Shown in pieces: positions 51,717 through 59,846 of a DNA stretch of 64,000 bases. Every line of letters begins with the position of its first letter. The first letter of the stretch is position 1. A program made the position numbers and the translations under genes. The notes below the pieces were generated by a model. The model did not search any database and was not told the DNA's origin. It saw nothing but the letters and a program-made list of their open reading frames with translations. The stretch is from Gammaproteobacteria bacterium (GTDB lineage: Bacteria > Pseudomonadota > Gammaproteobacteria > Steroidobacterales > Steroidobacteraceae): contig PKRE01000004.1 of assembly GCA_017577615.1 (NCBI GenBank), positions 124,001-188,000 on the forward strand, read 5' to 3'.

Positions 51717-53078
51717 ATGAACACACCGACACGCGCATCCAACTCCATCCAGCTGAGTCATTCCAAGAGCGAGCTCGAGCGGCTCGTCACGCTCGCGCTC
51801 GAAGAAGCCAAGGCGCTCGGAGCGACGGAGGCAGAGGTGGGGGTGAGTGTCGACACCGGCCTGTCAGTGACAGTTCGGCTCGGCGAAGTGGAGACACTCG
51901 AGTATCAACGCGACCGTGGCATGGGCGTGACGGTGTATCGCGGCAAGCGCAAGGGATCCGCGAGCACGGCCGATCTGAGCGAGCGGGCCATCCGCGACAC
52001 GGTGGCGAAGGCGTACAGCATTGCGGGTTTCACCGCCGAGGACGAATGTGCCGGGCTGCCCGATCCTGACACGATCGCACGCGATCCGCCGGATCTCGAT
52101 CTTTGTCACCCTTGGGCAATCGAGCCCGACGAGGCGCGCGAGCTCGCGGTCGCTTGCGAGGCAGCTGCACTGCGGCTCGACAAGCGCATCAAGAACTCCG
52201 AAGGCGCGACCTTATCGACTCATCACGGTTTGCGCGTCTTCGGTAACACGCTGGGCTTCTTGAACGGCTATCCGACCAGCATCCATAGTCTCAGCTGCGT
52301 CGTCGTCGCGCAAGAAAACGGCGAAATGCAGCGCGACTACTGGTACAGCTCGGCGCGGGATTGGCGCGAGCTGGAAGATGCCGAGCGCATCGGCGTACGG
52401 GCCGCCGAGCGCGCGCTGCGCCGTCTCGGCGCCCGCAAGCTGGCGACGGTGACTGGTCCCGTGCTGTTCGTGCCTGAGCTTGCCCGCGGCCTATTCGGCC
52501 ATTTTCTCGGTGCCATTCGTGGCAGCAGCCAGTATCGCCGCTCGTCGTTCTTGCTCGACGCGGCCGGACAGCAGATCTTTCCCTCGTGGTTACAGATCTC
52601 CGAGCGTCCCCACATTCCCAAGGGGCTGGCCAGCGCACCGTTCGACGGCGAGGGCGTGGCGACGCAGGATCGCGAGCTCGTCGATCGAGGCGTGCTGACA
52701 GGGTACATCCTGAATACCTACTCAGCGCGTAAGCTCGGGCTGAAGACCACGGGCAACGCAGGTGGTGTGCACAATCTGCTGGTCAAGCCCGGTGCGGATG
52801 ATTTCGATGCGCTCGTGCGCAAGATGCAGCGAGGTTTGATCGTGACCGAGCTGATGGGGCAGGGCGTCAACGGCGTCACTGGAGACTATTCGCGCGGTGC
52901 CGCCGGATTCTGGGTGGAGAACGGCGCGATTGCCTACCCCGTGCACGAGATCACGATCGCGGGCAATCTCAAAGACATGTATCGCGAGATCGTCGCGGTA
53001 GGCAACGATGTCGATCTGCGCGGCGGCATCCGGACCGGCTCTGTGCTGATCGAGCGCATGACGATTGCTGGTGAATAG
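51717..53078 (+). CDS. pmbA: Metalloprotease subunit PmbA/TldE
   Basis: 453 residues. Partner of TldD in the heteromeric protease. EVGVSVDTGLSVTVRLGEVE, FVPELARGLFGHFLGAIRGS and VKPGADDFDALVRKM are typical; as expected for PmbA, the zinc motif is absent. The ATG at 51717 is followed by a Ser/Thr-rich start; an in-frame extension upstream runs through the palindromic element and is not credible. It lies near, but not in, an operon with tldD. Confidence 0.95.
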   Translation: MNTPTRASNSIQLSHSKSELERLVTLALEEAKALGATEAEVGVSVDTGLSVTVRLGEVETLEYQRDRGMGVTVYRGKRKGSASTADLSERAIRDTVAKAYSIAGFTAEDECAGLPDPDTIARDPPDLDLCHPWAIEPDEARELAVACEAAALRLDKRIKNSEGATLSTHHGLRVFGNTLGFLNGYPTSIHSLSCVVVAQENGEMQRDYWYSSARDWRELEDAERIGVRAAERALRRLGARKLATVTGPVLFVPELARGLFGHFLGAIRGSSQYRRSSFLLDAAGQQIFPSWLQISERPHIPKGLASAPFDGEGVATQDRELVDRGVLTGYILNTYSARKLGLKTTGNAGGVHNLLVKPGADDFDALVRKMQRGLIVTELMGQGVNGVTGDYSRGAAGFWVENGAIAYPVHEITIAGNLKDMYREIVAVGNDVDLRGGIRTGSVLIERMTIAGE

Positions 53079-53142
53079 GAGGCGGAGGCCGCAGGCTGGA
53101 GACTGGAGCTGCAGCGGCTCCAGCGTGCGGTCCGGCCCACCC
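53079..53142. repeat. Short palindromic intergenic element between converging pmbA and yihY-like genes
   Basis: GCAGGCTGGAGACTGGAGCT followed by GCAGCGGCTCCAGCGTGC: a CTGGAG arm and its complement CTCCAG close together, able to fold into one hairpin. It ends with CCCTAGCTAGCCCC. Confidence 0.6.
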
Positions 53143-54486
53143 CTAGCTAGCCCCATCAAACCCTTCCTCCACGAGCGACTTCACAGTCTTGCCTTTCAGC
53201 GCGTCCTTGAGCGCGTTCTCGGCAGCCCGCGCGGCCGCGACAGCCGGCGCGACGTTGCGGATCTTCCCCAAGCGCGGTCCGATGGTTTCCTGTCGAACGG
53301 CGTCGAGCACATCGGTCAGCTCGATCGTATCTGGGTCGCGGCCCGGCACCCAGGTGTCGTCATCAGTGAGCGTCAACAAGCCCCTGCGTTCGAGCGCGGT
53401 TACGATCGGTCCGAGCGCGGCTCCCGGCAGATCGAGATGATCGGCCAGGGCGTTGATCGTCCAACGACGTCCAGCAGTGCGATAGTCACTGACGATGAGG
53501 TACATGATCGAGAGCGCGACGCGTTCGCTTACGCTCGAGTTGAGCTTCACGTTCTCGTGCCCGGGACGCAGGTACTGCGGATTCTGCACGTAGAAGGACA
53601 GCTGCGCGCCGAGCAGCAGGATCAACCAGGAGATGTATAGCCAGATCAGCGCGACGACGGCGATGGCGAAGCCGGCGTAGATGACGATGGTACGTGTCGA
53701 GCTCGCAACGAAAGAGGTGAAGATCATACCGGCCGCCGCCCACAGCGCTCCCGCGAACACACCGCCTACGAGCGCCGCCCGCAGCCGTACCGCGCAATTC
53801 GGGATGAAGCCGTACATGAACGTAAACACACCCGTTACCAGAAGGTACGGCGTGAGATGCCCCAGCAGCACGAGCGCCGTGCCGAACGGCTCATACGTCG
53901 CGATCTTTTGCAGAAGCGATGTATTGGCGACCGTGGCCATCAGTCCGAGCGCAGCGAAGATGGCGGCGGGTCCGATGACGATGACGCTCAAGTACTCGCT
54001 GAACCGCCTTGCCAGGCTGCGCGGACGCTCGACGCGCCAGATGAAGTTGAAGCTCTCTTCGACCTTCTGGACCATCGAGACGACGGTGTAGAGGAGGAAC
54101 ACGAGCCCGATCGACCCCAGAACCGTGCCCCTGACGTTGTTCACCAAGTCCATCACGCGCGCCGTGATCTCGTAGGCGCGCTCTGTGCCAAGCGGCTCGA
54201 GAAAGCTGAACAGCACCGGCTCGAGATCTTCGTGGTAGCCGAGTCCTTTGAGCACGGAGAAGGAGAGCGCGAGCAGCGGCACGATCGACAGGAGCGTCGT
54301 GTAGACGAGACTCATCGCGCGCAAGGTGAGATGACCGCGCACGATGTCCCGCACGAGCGCATACGGGTAGCGCAGAATGCGCGCAATCTTCCAGAGCGGC
54401 CGGCCGATCAGAGAGTCCGGCGGCTCGAATAGCCATTTCTCGAGGTGTGTGAGGAGCGGTTGCAGCATGCGCGCGGAGCCTGACAT
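53143..54486 (-). CDS. YihY/BrkB-family inner-membrane protein with C-terminal winged-helix region
   Basis: 447 residues. Six predicted membrane helices in the YihY/BrkB (UPF0761) pattern: RAMSLVYTTLLSIVPLLALS, GLVFLLYTVVSMVQKVEESF, NFIWRV, then a pair around ALWAAAGMIFTSFVA and VALIWLYISWLILLLGAQLS. After residue ~320 comes a cytoplasmic winged-helix-like part (INALADHLDLPGAALGPIVT, ALERRGLL) and an Ala/Lys-rich tail. The old name ribonuclease BN is incorrect for this family and its function remains unknown. Confidence 0.9.
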   Translation of the reverse strand: MSGSARMLQPLLTHLEKWLFEPPDSLIGRPLWKIARILRYPYALVRDIVRGHLTLRAMSLVYTTLLSIVPLLALSFSVLKGLGYHEDLEPVLFSFLEPLGTERAYEITARVMDLVNNVRGTVLGSIGLVFLLYTVVSMVQKVEESFNFIWRVERPRSLARRFSEYLSVIVIGPAAIFAALGLMATVANTSLLQKIATYEPFGTALVLLGHLTPYLLVTGVFTFMYGFIPNCAVRLRAALVGGVFAGALWAAAGMIFTSFVASSTRTIVIYAGFAIAVVALIWLYISWLILLLGAQLSFYVQNPQYLRPGHENVKLNSSVSERVALSIMYLIVSDYRTAGRRWTINALADHLDLPGAALGPIVTALERRGLLTLTDDDTWVPGRDPDTIELTDVLDAVRQETIGPRLGKIRNVAPAVAAARAAENALKDALKGKTVKSLVEEGFDGAS

Positions 54487-54502
54487 GGGTGCGTGCGTGC
54501 GG

Positions 54503-54571
54503 CAAGGGCTGGGCCTGGAGGCTGGAACGGCAGCAGCTCCAGTCTCCAGCCTCCAGTGCCCAGTCCCAGCC
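54503..54571. repeat. Short palindromic intergenic element between kinase and yihY-like genes
   Basis: GGGCTGGGCCTGGAGGCTGG, a short loop with GCAGCAG, then CTCCAGTCTCCAGCCTCCAG. The arms are complementary and could form a long hairpin between the two minus-strand genes. Confidence 0.65.
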
Positions 54572-55636
54572 TCAATCTACCGGCGCCAGCGTGAAGTAGA
54601 ACGTTGCCCCTTCGTTCGGTCGCGCCTCGGCCCAGATGCGGCCGCCGTGCCGCGCGACGATCCGTTGCACCGTCACCAAGCCGATGCCCGTGCCGGGGAA
54701 GTCGGAATCGGCGTGCAGCCGCTGAAAGGGTGCGAAGAGCTTGCCGACGTACTGCATGTCGAAGCCCACGCCGTTGTCTTGCACGAAATAGACGGTTCCT
54801 TCTGCAGAGCGCTGTACGCCGACCCGCACGCGCGCACGCTCGGCGCGCGCGGTGTACTTCCAGGCATTATCGAGCAGATTCTCCATGGCGATGCGCAGCA
54901 GCCGAGCATCGCCGTGGGTTGTCATGTCGGGGTCAATGTCGAGCTCCACTCGATGCTGCGGATAGCGCTCGCGCACAACCGCGGCGGCCTCTGTGGCGAC
55001 GTCGGTCAAGCTCACCGGCCGCACGTTGAGCTGCGCACGATTGATTCGCGACAGACCGAGCAGGTCCTCGATGAGGTGCGACATGCGCTCGCTCGCCTGC
55101 TGGATGCGGCCGAGGTAGTGCTTCGATCTCTCGTCGAGGTCAGGCGGGGCCGAATCACAGAGGATCTGGCTAAAGGCGGACAGGCTGCGCAACGGAGCGC
55201 GCAGATCGTGTGACACGGCGTAAGCGAACGCTTCAAGCTCCCGGTTGGCGGCTTCCAGCTGCTGTGTGCGTTGAGCTACCCGAGCCTCGAGCTCCGCGTT
55301 GATGCGCTGTATCTCGGCTTGTGACGCAACGAGCGTACGTCGTGCGTCGAGGTCGCGCCGTTCATAGCGACGCAGGAGCACGTAGAGCAGCAGGGCCGAG
55401 CAGACGACGAAGAGCCAGCCTTTGCCTGTCTGCAGCTGATTGATGCGTTCGGGCGGGACGCCGATGCCTTCCAGGAGGCGGTCCGTGAAGAAGATCCAGG
55501 TGCAACCGAAAGCGAAGTAGAGCACGGCGATGCGCACGGCCAGATTCGATCCGCGCGTATCGGGATTCGCGCTCGTGTCTGCACGGGACCGTGTGCTGGT
55601 TTCGTCGTCCACTTTGATACCCCGATTCGCCGACAC
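54572..55636 (-). CDS. Membrane-bound sensor histidine kinase
   Basis: 354 residues. Two membrane helices (about 34-51 and 73-88) enclose a very short periplasmic loop. A coiled coil follows, then HisKA with His143 in FAYAVSHDLRAPLR, and HATPase_c with MENLLDNAWKYT, VQDNGVGFDM and GTGIGLVTVQRI. No response regulator gene is adjacent. The catalytic half is strikingly similar to that of the hybrid kinase at 12.5 kb, including the KLFAPFQRLH segment, pointing to a common origin. Signal unknown. Confidence 0.9.
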   Translation of the reverse strand: MSANRGIKVDDETSTRSRADTSANPDTRGSNLAVRIAVLYFAFGCTWIFFTDRLLEGIGVPPERINQLQTGKGWLFVVCSALLLYVLLRRYERRDLDARRTLVASQAEIQRINAELEARVAQRTQQLEAANRELEAFAYAVSHDLRAPLRSLSAFSQILCDSAPPDLDERSKHYLGRIQQASERMSHLIEDLLGLSRINRAQLNVRPVSLTDVATEAAAVVRERYPQHRVELDIDPDMTTHGDARLLRIAMENLLDNAWKYTARAERARVRVGVQRSAEGTVYFVQDNGVGFDMQYVGKLFAPFQRLHADSDFPGTGIGLVTVQRIVARHGGRIWAEARPNEGATFYFTLAPVD

Positions 55637-55653
55637 GCCAACGCTTTGGCGAG

Positions 55654-56556
55654 CTAGCGTGCAGTGAGGCGCTCCAGCGCCTCGGCATACTTTGCCGACG
55701 TGCGTTCAATAATATCCGGCGGCAGCTTGGGCCCGGGAGGACGTTTGTCCCAACTTAGGGTTTCTAGATAGTCACGCACGAACTGCTTATCGAAGCTCGG
55801 TGGGCTCGTGCCGACGCGATATGTGTCGACCGGCCAGAATCGCGACGAGTCTGGGGTGAGTGCCTCGTCGATCAGCGTGAGCTGTCCGCCCTCATCGAGG
55901 CCAAACTCGAACTTGGTATCCGCAATGATGATGCCGCGAGCGAGCGCGTACTCCGCGGCGAATCGGTACAACGCCAACGCAGTGGAGCGCACTTGCGCGG
56001 CCAGATCGGCGCCGATGAGCTCCACCACTCGTTCGTAAGAGATGTTCTCGTCGTGTGCGCCAACCTTGGCTTTCGTGGCCGGCGTAAACAAGGGTTCCGG
56101 GAGCTTCTCGGCCAGCTGCAATCCTTGCGGTAACGCGATCCCGCACACCATCCCTGTCTCCTGATAATCGCGCCAACCCGAACCGATCAGATAGCCGCGC
56201 ACCACGGCCTCGATCGGCAGTGCCCGCAGATGTTTGACGACCATGCTACGGTCTGCCACCTGCGCGCGCTCGGCAGGATCCGGGACGACCTGTTCCAAAG
56301 GTATGTCGGTCAAATGGTTTGGCACGATGTGACGCGTCTTCTCGAACCAGAACTCAGAGATGCGCGTCAGGATGCGCCCCTTACCTGGGATGGGATCAGG
56401 TAACACGACATCGAAGGCGCTCAGTCGGTCGGTCGCTACGATGAGTAGATGATGACCGTCGACTTTGTAGATATCGCGTACCTTCCCTCGGTGAATGAGC
56501 TCGAGTCCGCGAAGATTCGATTCGATCATCGGCGGGGAAGGAGCGGTCGCGGACAT
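55654..56556 (-). CDS. purC: Phosphoribosylaminoimidazole-succinocarboxamide synthase
   Basis: 300 residues. It joins aspartate to CAIR in purine synthesis. The N-terminus LELIHRGKVRDIYKVDGHHL, VATDRLSAFDVVLPDPIPGK, EAVVRGYLIGSGW, IIADTKFEFGLD and IDEALTPDSSRFWP are signatures of the longer eukaryote-like PurC form. ATG 56556 (MSATAPSPP) is preferred over an upstream in-frame start. It is transcribed from the gap shared with rpe. Confidence 0.96.
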   Translation of the reverse strand: MSATAPSPPMIESNLRGLELIHRGKVRDIYKVDGHHLLIVATDRLSAFDVVLPDPIPGKGRILTRISEFWFEKTRHIVPNHLTDIPLEQVVPDPAERAQVADRSMVVKHLRALPIEAVVRGYLIGSGWRDYQETGMVCGIALPQGLQLAEKLPEPLFTPATKAKVGAHDENISYERVVELIGADLAAQVRSTALALYRFAAEYALARGIIIADTKFEFGLDEGGQLTLIDEALTPDSSRFWPVDTYRVGTSPPSFDKQFVRDYLETLSWDKRPPGPKLPPDIIERTSAKYAEALERLTAR

Positions 56557-56671
56557 AGAGTGATTCTCGGGCTGACGAGCACGTGGCTCCTTATCAACTG
56601 ACAGCGCTGCACACGGTATGGCTGCCGGCGTTGCCGGCAATTGTCGCAGTGGGTGGGGAGGGCTTCAAGCG

Positions 56672-56850
56672 GGCTGGGGACTGGGGACTGGAGGCTAGAG
56701 TCGCTGTGCGCGAATGTGCGTGCTCTTATTCATCTTCCTATTCGCTATTCCTGTTTCTTCGCTACGAAGCGGGTGACGAGGAACGATGACTAGGGCTGGC
56801 GGCGCTGCACGGTGGCTCGAGCCTCCAGTCTCCAGCCTCCAGCCCACGAA
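56672..56850. repeat. Composite palindromic intergenic element in the purC-rpe gap
   Basis: Left arm GGGCTGGGGACTGGGGACTG and GAGGCTAGAG; an AT-richer middle with repeated CTATTC; the conserved segment 56769-56798 (GCGGGTGACG, CGATGACTAGGGCTG) shared with 31311-31339; right arm GCCTCCAGTCTCCAGCCTCC. The 421-base gap holds no gene; besides this element it contains the rpe promoter. Confidence 0.7.
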
Positions 56851-56893
56851 CGGCTCATTCGCGACGCGCAAGCGGTCGAAGTACAAACCTGGG

Positions 56894-56922
56894 TTGACAG
56901 ATAGCGCCAACCGTCGGATAAG
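56894..56922 (+). promoter_or_regulatory. Predicted sigma-70 promoter of rpe
   Basis: A perfect -35 TTGACA at 56894-56899, a 17-base spacer and GATAAG at 56917-56922. Transcription would start near 56929, about 50 bases before the rpe ATG. Confidence 0.6.
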
Positions 56923-56977
56923 GAGCACGGCTACGCGCTGCTCTTCCACCTGCAACTCTCAAGTGCCATTCACGACG

Positions 56978-57661
56978 ATGCTTCCTCCTTGGATTTGCGC
57001 TTCCATCCTCTCGGCCGACTTTGCAAGGCTTGGTGAGGAAGTCGAACGAGTGATCGCTGCGGGCGCGGACGCCATCCATTTCGACGTGATGGACAACCAT
57101 TACGTGCCGAATCTCACGATCGGGCCCCTCGTGTGCGAGGCGCTGCGCAACTACGGGATCACGGCACCGATCGACGTGCATCTGATGGTCAAGCCAGTCG
57201 ATCGTTTGATACCCGATTTCGCGAAGGCCGGTGCGACCTGGATCACCTTTCATCCCGAGGCGAGCGAGCATGTCGACCGGACGCTCGACTTGATTCGCGA
57301 GCATGGTTGTAAGCCCGGGCTCGTCTTCAACCCCGCAACGCCTCTGAGCTGGCTCGATCACGTGATGGACAAAGTCGACATGGTCTTGCTGATGTCGGTG
57401 AACCCCGGCTTTGCAGGTCAGAAATTCATTCCGTCGGCGTTACCGAAGCTGCGAGCGGCACGCGAGCGCATTAAGGCGAGCGGACGCGAAATCCGACTCG
57501 AGATCGACGGAGGTGTGAAGGTGGAGAATATCGGCGAGCTGGCGCGAGCAGGTGCCGACACGTTCGTTTCCGGCTCCGGTATTTTCGGCACTAAGGACTA
57601 CGCTGCAACGATTGCAGCAATGAGACGCGAGATTGAGGCGGCTGGCCGTTCGAGCGTCTGA
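56978..57661 (+). CDS. rpe: Ribulose-phosphate 3-epimerase
   Basis: 227 residues, TIM barrel. It interconverts ribulose-5-phosphate and xylulose-5-phosphate. CASILSADFARLGEEV, IHFDVMDNHYVPNLTIGP, DVHLMV, MSVNPGFAGQKFIP and EIDGGVKVENI carry the metal ligands (His, Asp, His, Asp) and phosphate site. ATG 56978 is the canonical start. Ribose-5-phosphate isomerase, the partner step, is encoded 3.5 kb away. Confidence 0.97.
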   Translation: MLPPWICASILSADFARLGEEVERVIAAGADAIHFDVMDNHYVPNLTIGPLVCEALRNYGITAPIDVHLMVKPVDRLIPDFAKAGATWITFHPEASEHVDRTLDLIREHGCKPGLVFNPATPLSWLDHVMDKVDMVLLMSVNPGFAGQKFIPSALPKLRAARERIKASGREIRLEIDGGVKVENIGELARAGADTFVSGSGIFGTKDYAATIAAMRREIEAAGRSSV

Positions 57662-57666
57662 ACCGT

Positions 57667-57698
57667 GTGGGAACGCGTGACGAGCGACACGTTCCCAC
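57667..57698. terminator. Hairpin between converging rpe and crp-like genes
   Basis: GTGGGAACG at 57667-57675 and CGTTCCCAC at 57690-57698 form a perfect nine-base stem with a 14-base loop. There is no T tract, so it may be a weak or bidirectional terminator or an mRNA end protector. Confidence 0.5.
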
Positions 57699-57707
57699 TG
57701 CGCGCGA

Positions 57708-58439
57708 TCAGTTGCCGTTGAAATCTCCGCTGCCGACCCCGCGCCGTCCCAGCATCGGACCACGACCCGCGGCGGCGATCGGCGGTCTTGGCTTCATCTT
57801 GGGGCGGGCGCCAAACACGACGATCGTCTTGCCCGTCGCGCGCAGCAGACCTTGTTCCTCGAGCACTTTGAGCACGCGCCCGGCCATCTCCCGTGAGCAT
57901 CCGACCAGGCGTGAAAGCTCTTGACGGCTCACTTTGATCTGCATGCCCTCAGGGTGTGTCATCGCATCGGGCTCGTTGCAAAGGTCCATGATCGCGTGTG
58001 CGACACGGCCAGTGACGTCAACGAATGCAAGATCGCCGAGCTTGCGATTGGTGCGATCGAGTCGTGTCGCGAGCTGTGTGGCAAGCTCGAATACGAGACT
58101 GGGGCTTTCTGCAGCGAGTTGGCGGAAGCGGGGGTAGGTCATTTCAGCGAGCTCGCACTGCTGGCGGGTCCGTACCCAGGCACTGCGCGTGGGTTGTTCG
58201 TAGAACAAGCCCATCTCCCCGAAGAACTGTCCTTTGTTGAGGTAGGCAAGCACCATTTCATTGCCTTCCTCGTCTTCGATCATCACTTCCACCGACCCGC
58301 TGACGATGTAGTACAGGACGTCGGGAAGATCGCCGGCATGGATCACGACCGTCTTGGACGGCACGGTGCGAATCCGGCAGTAGCTCAAGAACCTGTTGAT
58401 CGCCGGGATGTCGCTCAACGGCCTAGCGCCCTCTTCCAT
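57708..58439 (-). CDS. crp: CRP/Vfr/Clp-like cyclic-nucleotide transcription regulator
   Basis: 243 residues. The cyclic-nucleotide-binding domain has FGEMGLFYEQPTRSAWVRT, equivalent to the Glu72/Arg82/Ser83 pocket of E. coli CRP. The hinge helix RLDRTNRKLGDLAFVDVTGR keeps the Thr127 equivalent but has Asn in place of Ser128. The helix-turn-helix (VSRQELSRLVGCSREMAGRV) and KTIVVFGAR are conserved. A ~30-residue Pro/Gly/Arg-rich tail extends past the usual end. Close to Pseudomonas Vfr and Xanthomonas Clp; whether cAMP or c-di-GMP is the ligand cannot be read off. It follows coq7 on the same strand. Confidence 0.92.
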   Translation of the reverse strand: MEEGARPLSDIPAINRFLSYCRIRTVPSKTVVIHAGDLPDVLYYIVSGSVEVMIEDEEGNEMVLAYLNKGQFFGEMGLFYEQPTRSAWVRTRQQCELAEMTYPRFRQLAAESPSLVFELATQLATRLDRTNRKLGDLAFVDVTGRVAHAIMDLCNEPDAMTHPEGMQIKVSRQELSRLVGCSREMAGRVLKVLEEQGLLRATGKTIVVFGARPKMKPRPPIAAAGRGPMLGRRGVGSGDFNGN

Positions 58440-58451
58440 ATCAACCTCTTT

Positions 58452-58506
58452 GTATTATTCGTGTAATACGTTGTGGTAAGTGACTGTGTAGTCACGGGTC
58501 CCCGTG
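58452..58506 (-). promoter_or_regulatory. Three consecutive palindromes in the crp leader
   Basis: GTATTA-TTCGTG-TAATAC (58452-58469), GTGACT-GTGT-AGTCAC (58480-58495) and CACGGG-TC-CCCGTG (58493-58506), the last two sharing CAC. They lie between the crp start and its predicted promoter. They may be operators or alternative RNA hairpins. The middle one recalls a CRP site but its half-sites are spaced by eight bases, where CRP sites have six. Confidence 0.5.
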
Positions 58507-58508
58507 CC

Positions 58509-58537
58509 ATTTAATACACATAATGCCGGAACCGCAA
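58509..58537 (-). promoter_or_regulatory. Predicted promoter of the crp-like gene
   Basis: Read on the minus strand: TTGCGG (58537-58532), 17 bases, TTAAAT (58514-58509). Moderate match to sigma-70; the start point would fall at the third palindrome. Confidence 0.4.
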
Positions 58538-58550
58538 GCATTCGCGCCGT

Positions 58551-59210
58551 TCAGATCCAATACGCGGTGCGAGTCATGATGCGTGCGGTCCATTTCATCA
58601 GCACGCGGACAACAGCCGGAAGCGCCTCGCCGCCTGCGAGCAACGCGTCTCTGCCGTGACGTTCCTCATCGGCAGCCATTTGCTCGATGATCGCCCGGGT
58701 ACGTGCATCCTCTTTGGCAAGTTGCTCGAGATGTCCCTCGAGGTGCGCGACGACTTGGCGTTCGGTCTCAGCGACGAACCCCAGGCTGGTCTTATCGCCT
58801 GCGAGCCCGGCGAGCACGCCGATCGCAAACGATCCCGCGTACCAGAAGGGCGCGAGGAGGCTCAATTTGCCTCCGAGCTCCCGGACTCGTTGGGCGCACC
58901 AGGCGAGATGATCGTTCTCTTCGCGAGCGGCCTCCAGTAGTGAGTCCCTGGTCGCAGGCGACGTCGCGACGAGAGCTTGTCCGTGGTAGAGGGCTTGGGC
59001 AGCCACTTCGCCGGAATGGTTGATGCGCATGAGGGCGGCGGCATGCGCGCGCTCTTCCGGGCCTTCCAGCGACTCCGGGATACCCTCGGCCGGGTAGGGG
59101 CGGGAGGTGTGGTGTTCCGCCAACAGGGTACGGAAGGCCTGATCAACCGCGATCAGCAGCCGATCGGGGAGGCTGAACGAACGTCTCGTAAGGGGGCTGG
59201 CATCGTCCAT
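58551..59210 (-). CDS. coq7: 3-demethoxyubiquinol 3-hydroxylase Coq7
   Basis: 219 residues, di-iron carboxylate protein acting late in ubiquinone synthesis. The metal ligands sit in ALMRINHSGEVAAQALYHGQ, AAREENDHLAWC and a second half with ERQVVAHLEGHLEQL and MAADEERHGRDAL (ExxH repeats). The N-terminus MDDASPLTRRSFSLPDR is typical. TATAAT lies only eight bases before the ATG. Confidence 0.95.
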   Translation of the reverse strand: MDDASPLTRRSFSLPDRLLIAVDQAFRTLLAEHHTSRPYPAEGIPESLEGPEERAHAAALMRINHSGEVAAQALYHGQALVATSPATRDSLLEAAREENDHLAWCAQRVRELGGKLSLLAPFWYAGSFAIGVLAGLAGDKTSLGFVAETERQVVAHLEGHLEQLAKEDARTRAIIEQMAADEERHGRDALLAGGEALPAVVRVLMKWTARIMTRTAYWI

Positions 59211-59218
59211 GGCGGCAC

Positions 59219-59224
59219 ATTATA
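59219..59224 (-). promoter_or_regulatory. TATAAT -10 element abutting coq7
   Basis: A perfect TATAAT on the minus strand whose expected start point falls within one or two bases of the coq7 ATG. No -35 element or ribosome-binding site is evident, so a leaderless message is possible. Confidence 0.35.
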
Positions 59225-59310
59225 TATGTGCGTTCCAGACGGGCTCCTTTGGCGTGCCGTGGTAGGCGGTCGGCAGTCGGGCGCTGCCGCGAGCCTTGAA
59301 GCCGGAGCGT

Positions 59311-59339
59311 TTGCAAAGCCCGTGTTCGTCCATTAGACT
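59311..59339 (+). promoter_or_regulatory. Predicted promoter of rplM-rpsI
   Basis: TTGCAA at 59311-59316, 17 bases, TAGACT at 59334-59339. The 5' leader would be about 43 bases, including a small GGCC-TTTTAC-GGCC hairpin. In E. coli L13 represses this operon through its leader; whether that holds here is unknown. Confidence 0.5.
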
Positions 59340-59388
59340 TGCCGGCCTTTTACGGCCCCAGGGCTGGCGAAATTTCCCGGAGATTTCA

Positions 59389-59817
59389 ATGAGAACCGTC
59401 TTCGCCAACGAGGCAACGGTACGTCGTGATTGGTATGTCGTCGATGCGACCGGCAAGACGCTGGGCCGGCTCGCGTCGCAGATTGCAATGCGCCTTCGCG
59501 GCAAACACAAGGCGTGCTTTACCCCGCACGCGGATACGGGCGATTACATCATCGTGGTGAACGCCAGTAAGGTCCGTGTGACGGGCCGCAAGCTCACGGA
59601 CAAGATCTACTACCGGCACACCGGGTACATCGGCAATTTGAAGTCGACGAGCCTTGAGAAGTTGCTCAAGGAGCGTCCCGAGCGCGTCATCGAGTACGCC
59701 GTCAAGGGCATGCTGCCGAAGAACCCACTGGGCCGCAAAATGTTCAAGAAGCTGCGCGTGTTCGCCGGTGCGGAGCATCCGCACGCCGCTCAGCAGCCCA
59801 AGCCGCTTGAAATTTGA
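59389..59817 (+). CDS. rplM: 50S ribosomal protein L13
   Basis: 142 residues, full length. The start MRTVFANEATVRRDWYVVDA, then GKTLGRLASQIAMRLRGKHK, NASKVRVTGRK and YAVKGMLPKNPLGRKMF are canonical. ATG 59389 follows CCGGAG. First gene of the rplM-rpsI operon; rpsI follows after 29 bases. Confidence 0.98.
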   Translation: MRTVFANEATVRRDWYVVDATGKTLGRLASQIAMRLRGKHKACFTPHADTGDYIIVVNASKVRVTGRKLTDKIYYRHTGYIGNLKSTSLEKLLKERPERVIEYAVKGMLPKNPLGRKMFKKLRVFAGAEHPHAAQQPKPLEI

Positions 59818-59846
59818 CGTCTGAAGCGATATCGACAGGCATTTCC

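Noticed and set aside
58480..58495. CRP binding site at GTGACT-GTGT-AGTCAC
   Set aside because: The GTGA and TCAC half-sites are eight bases apart, whereas CRP sites have six; kept only as a palindrome.
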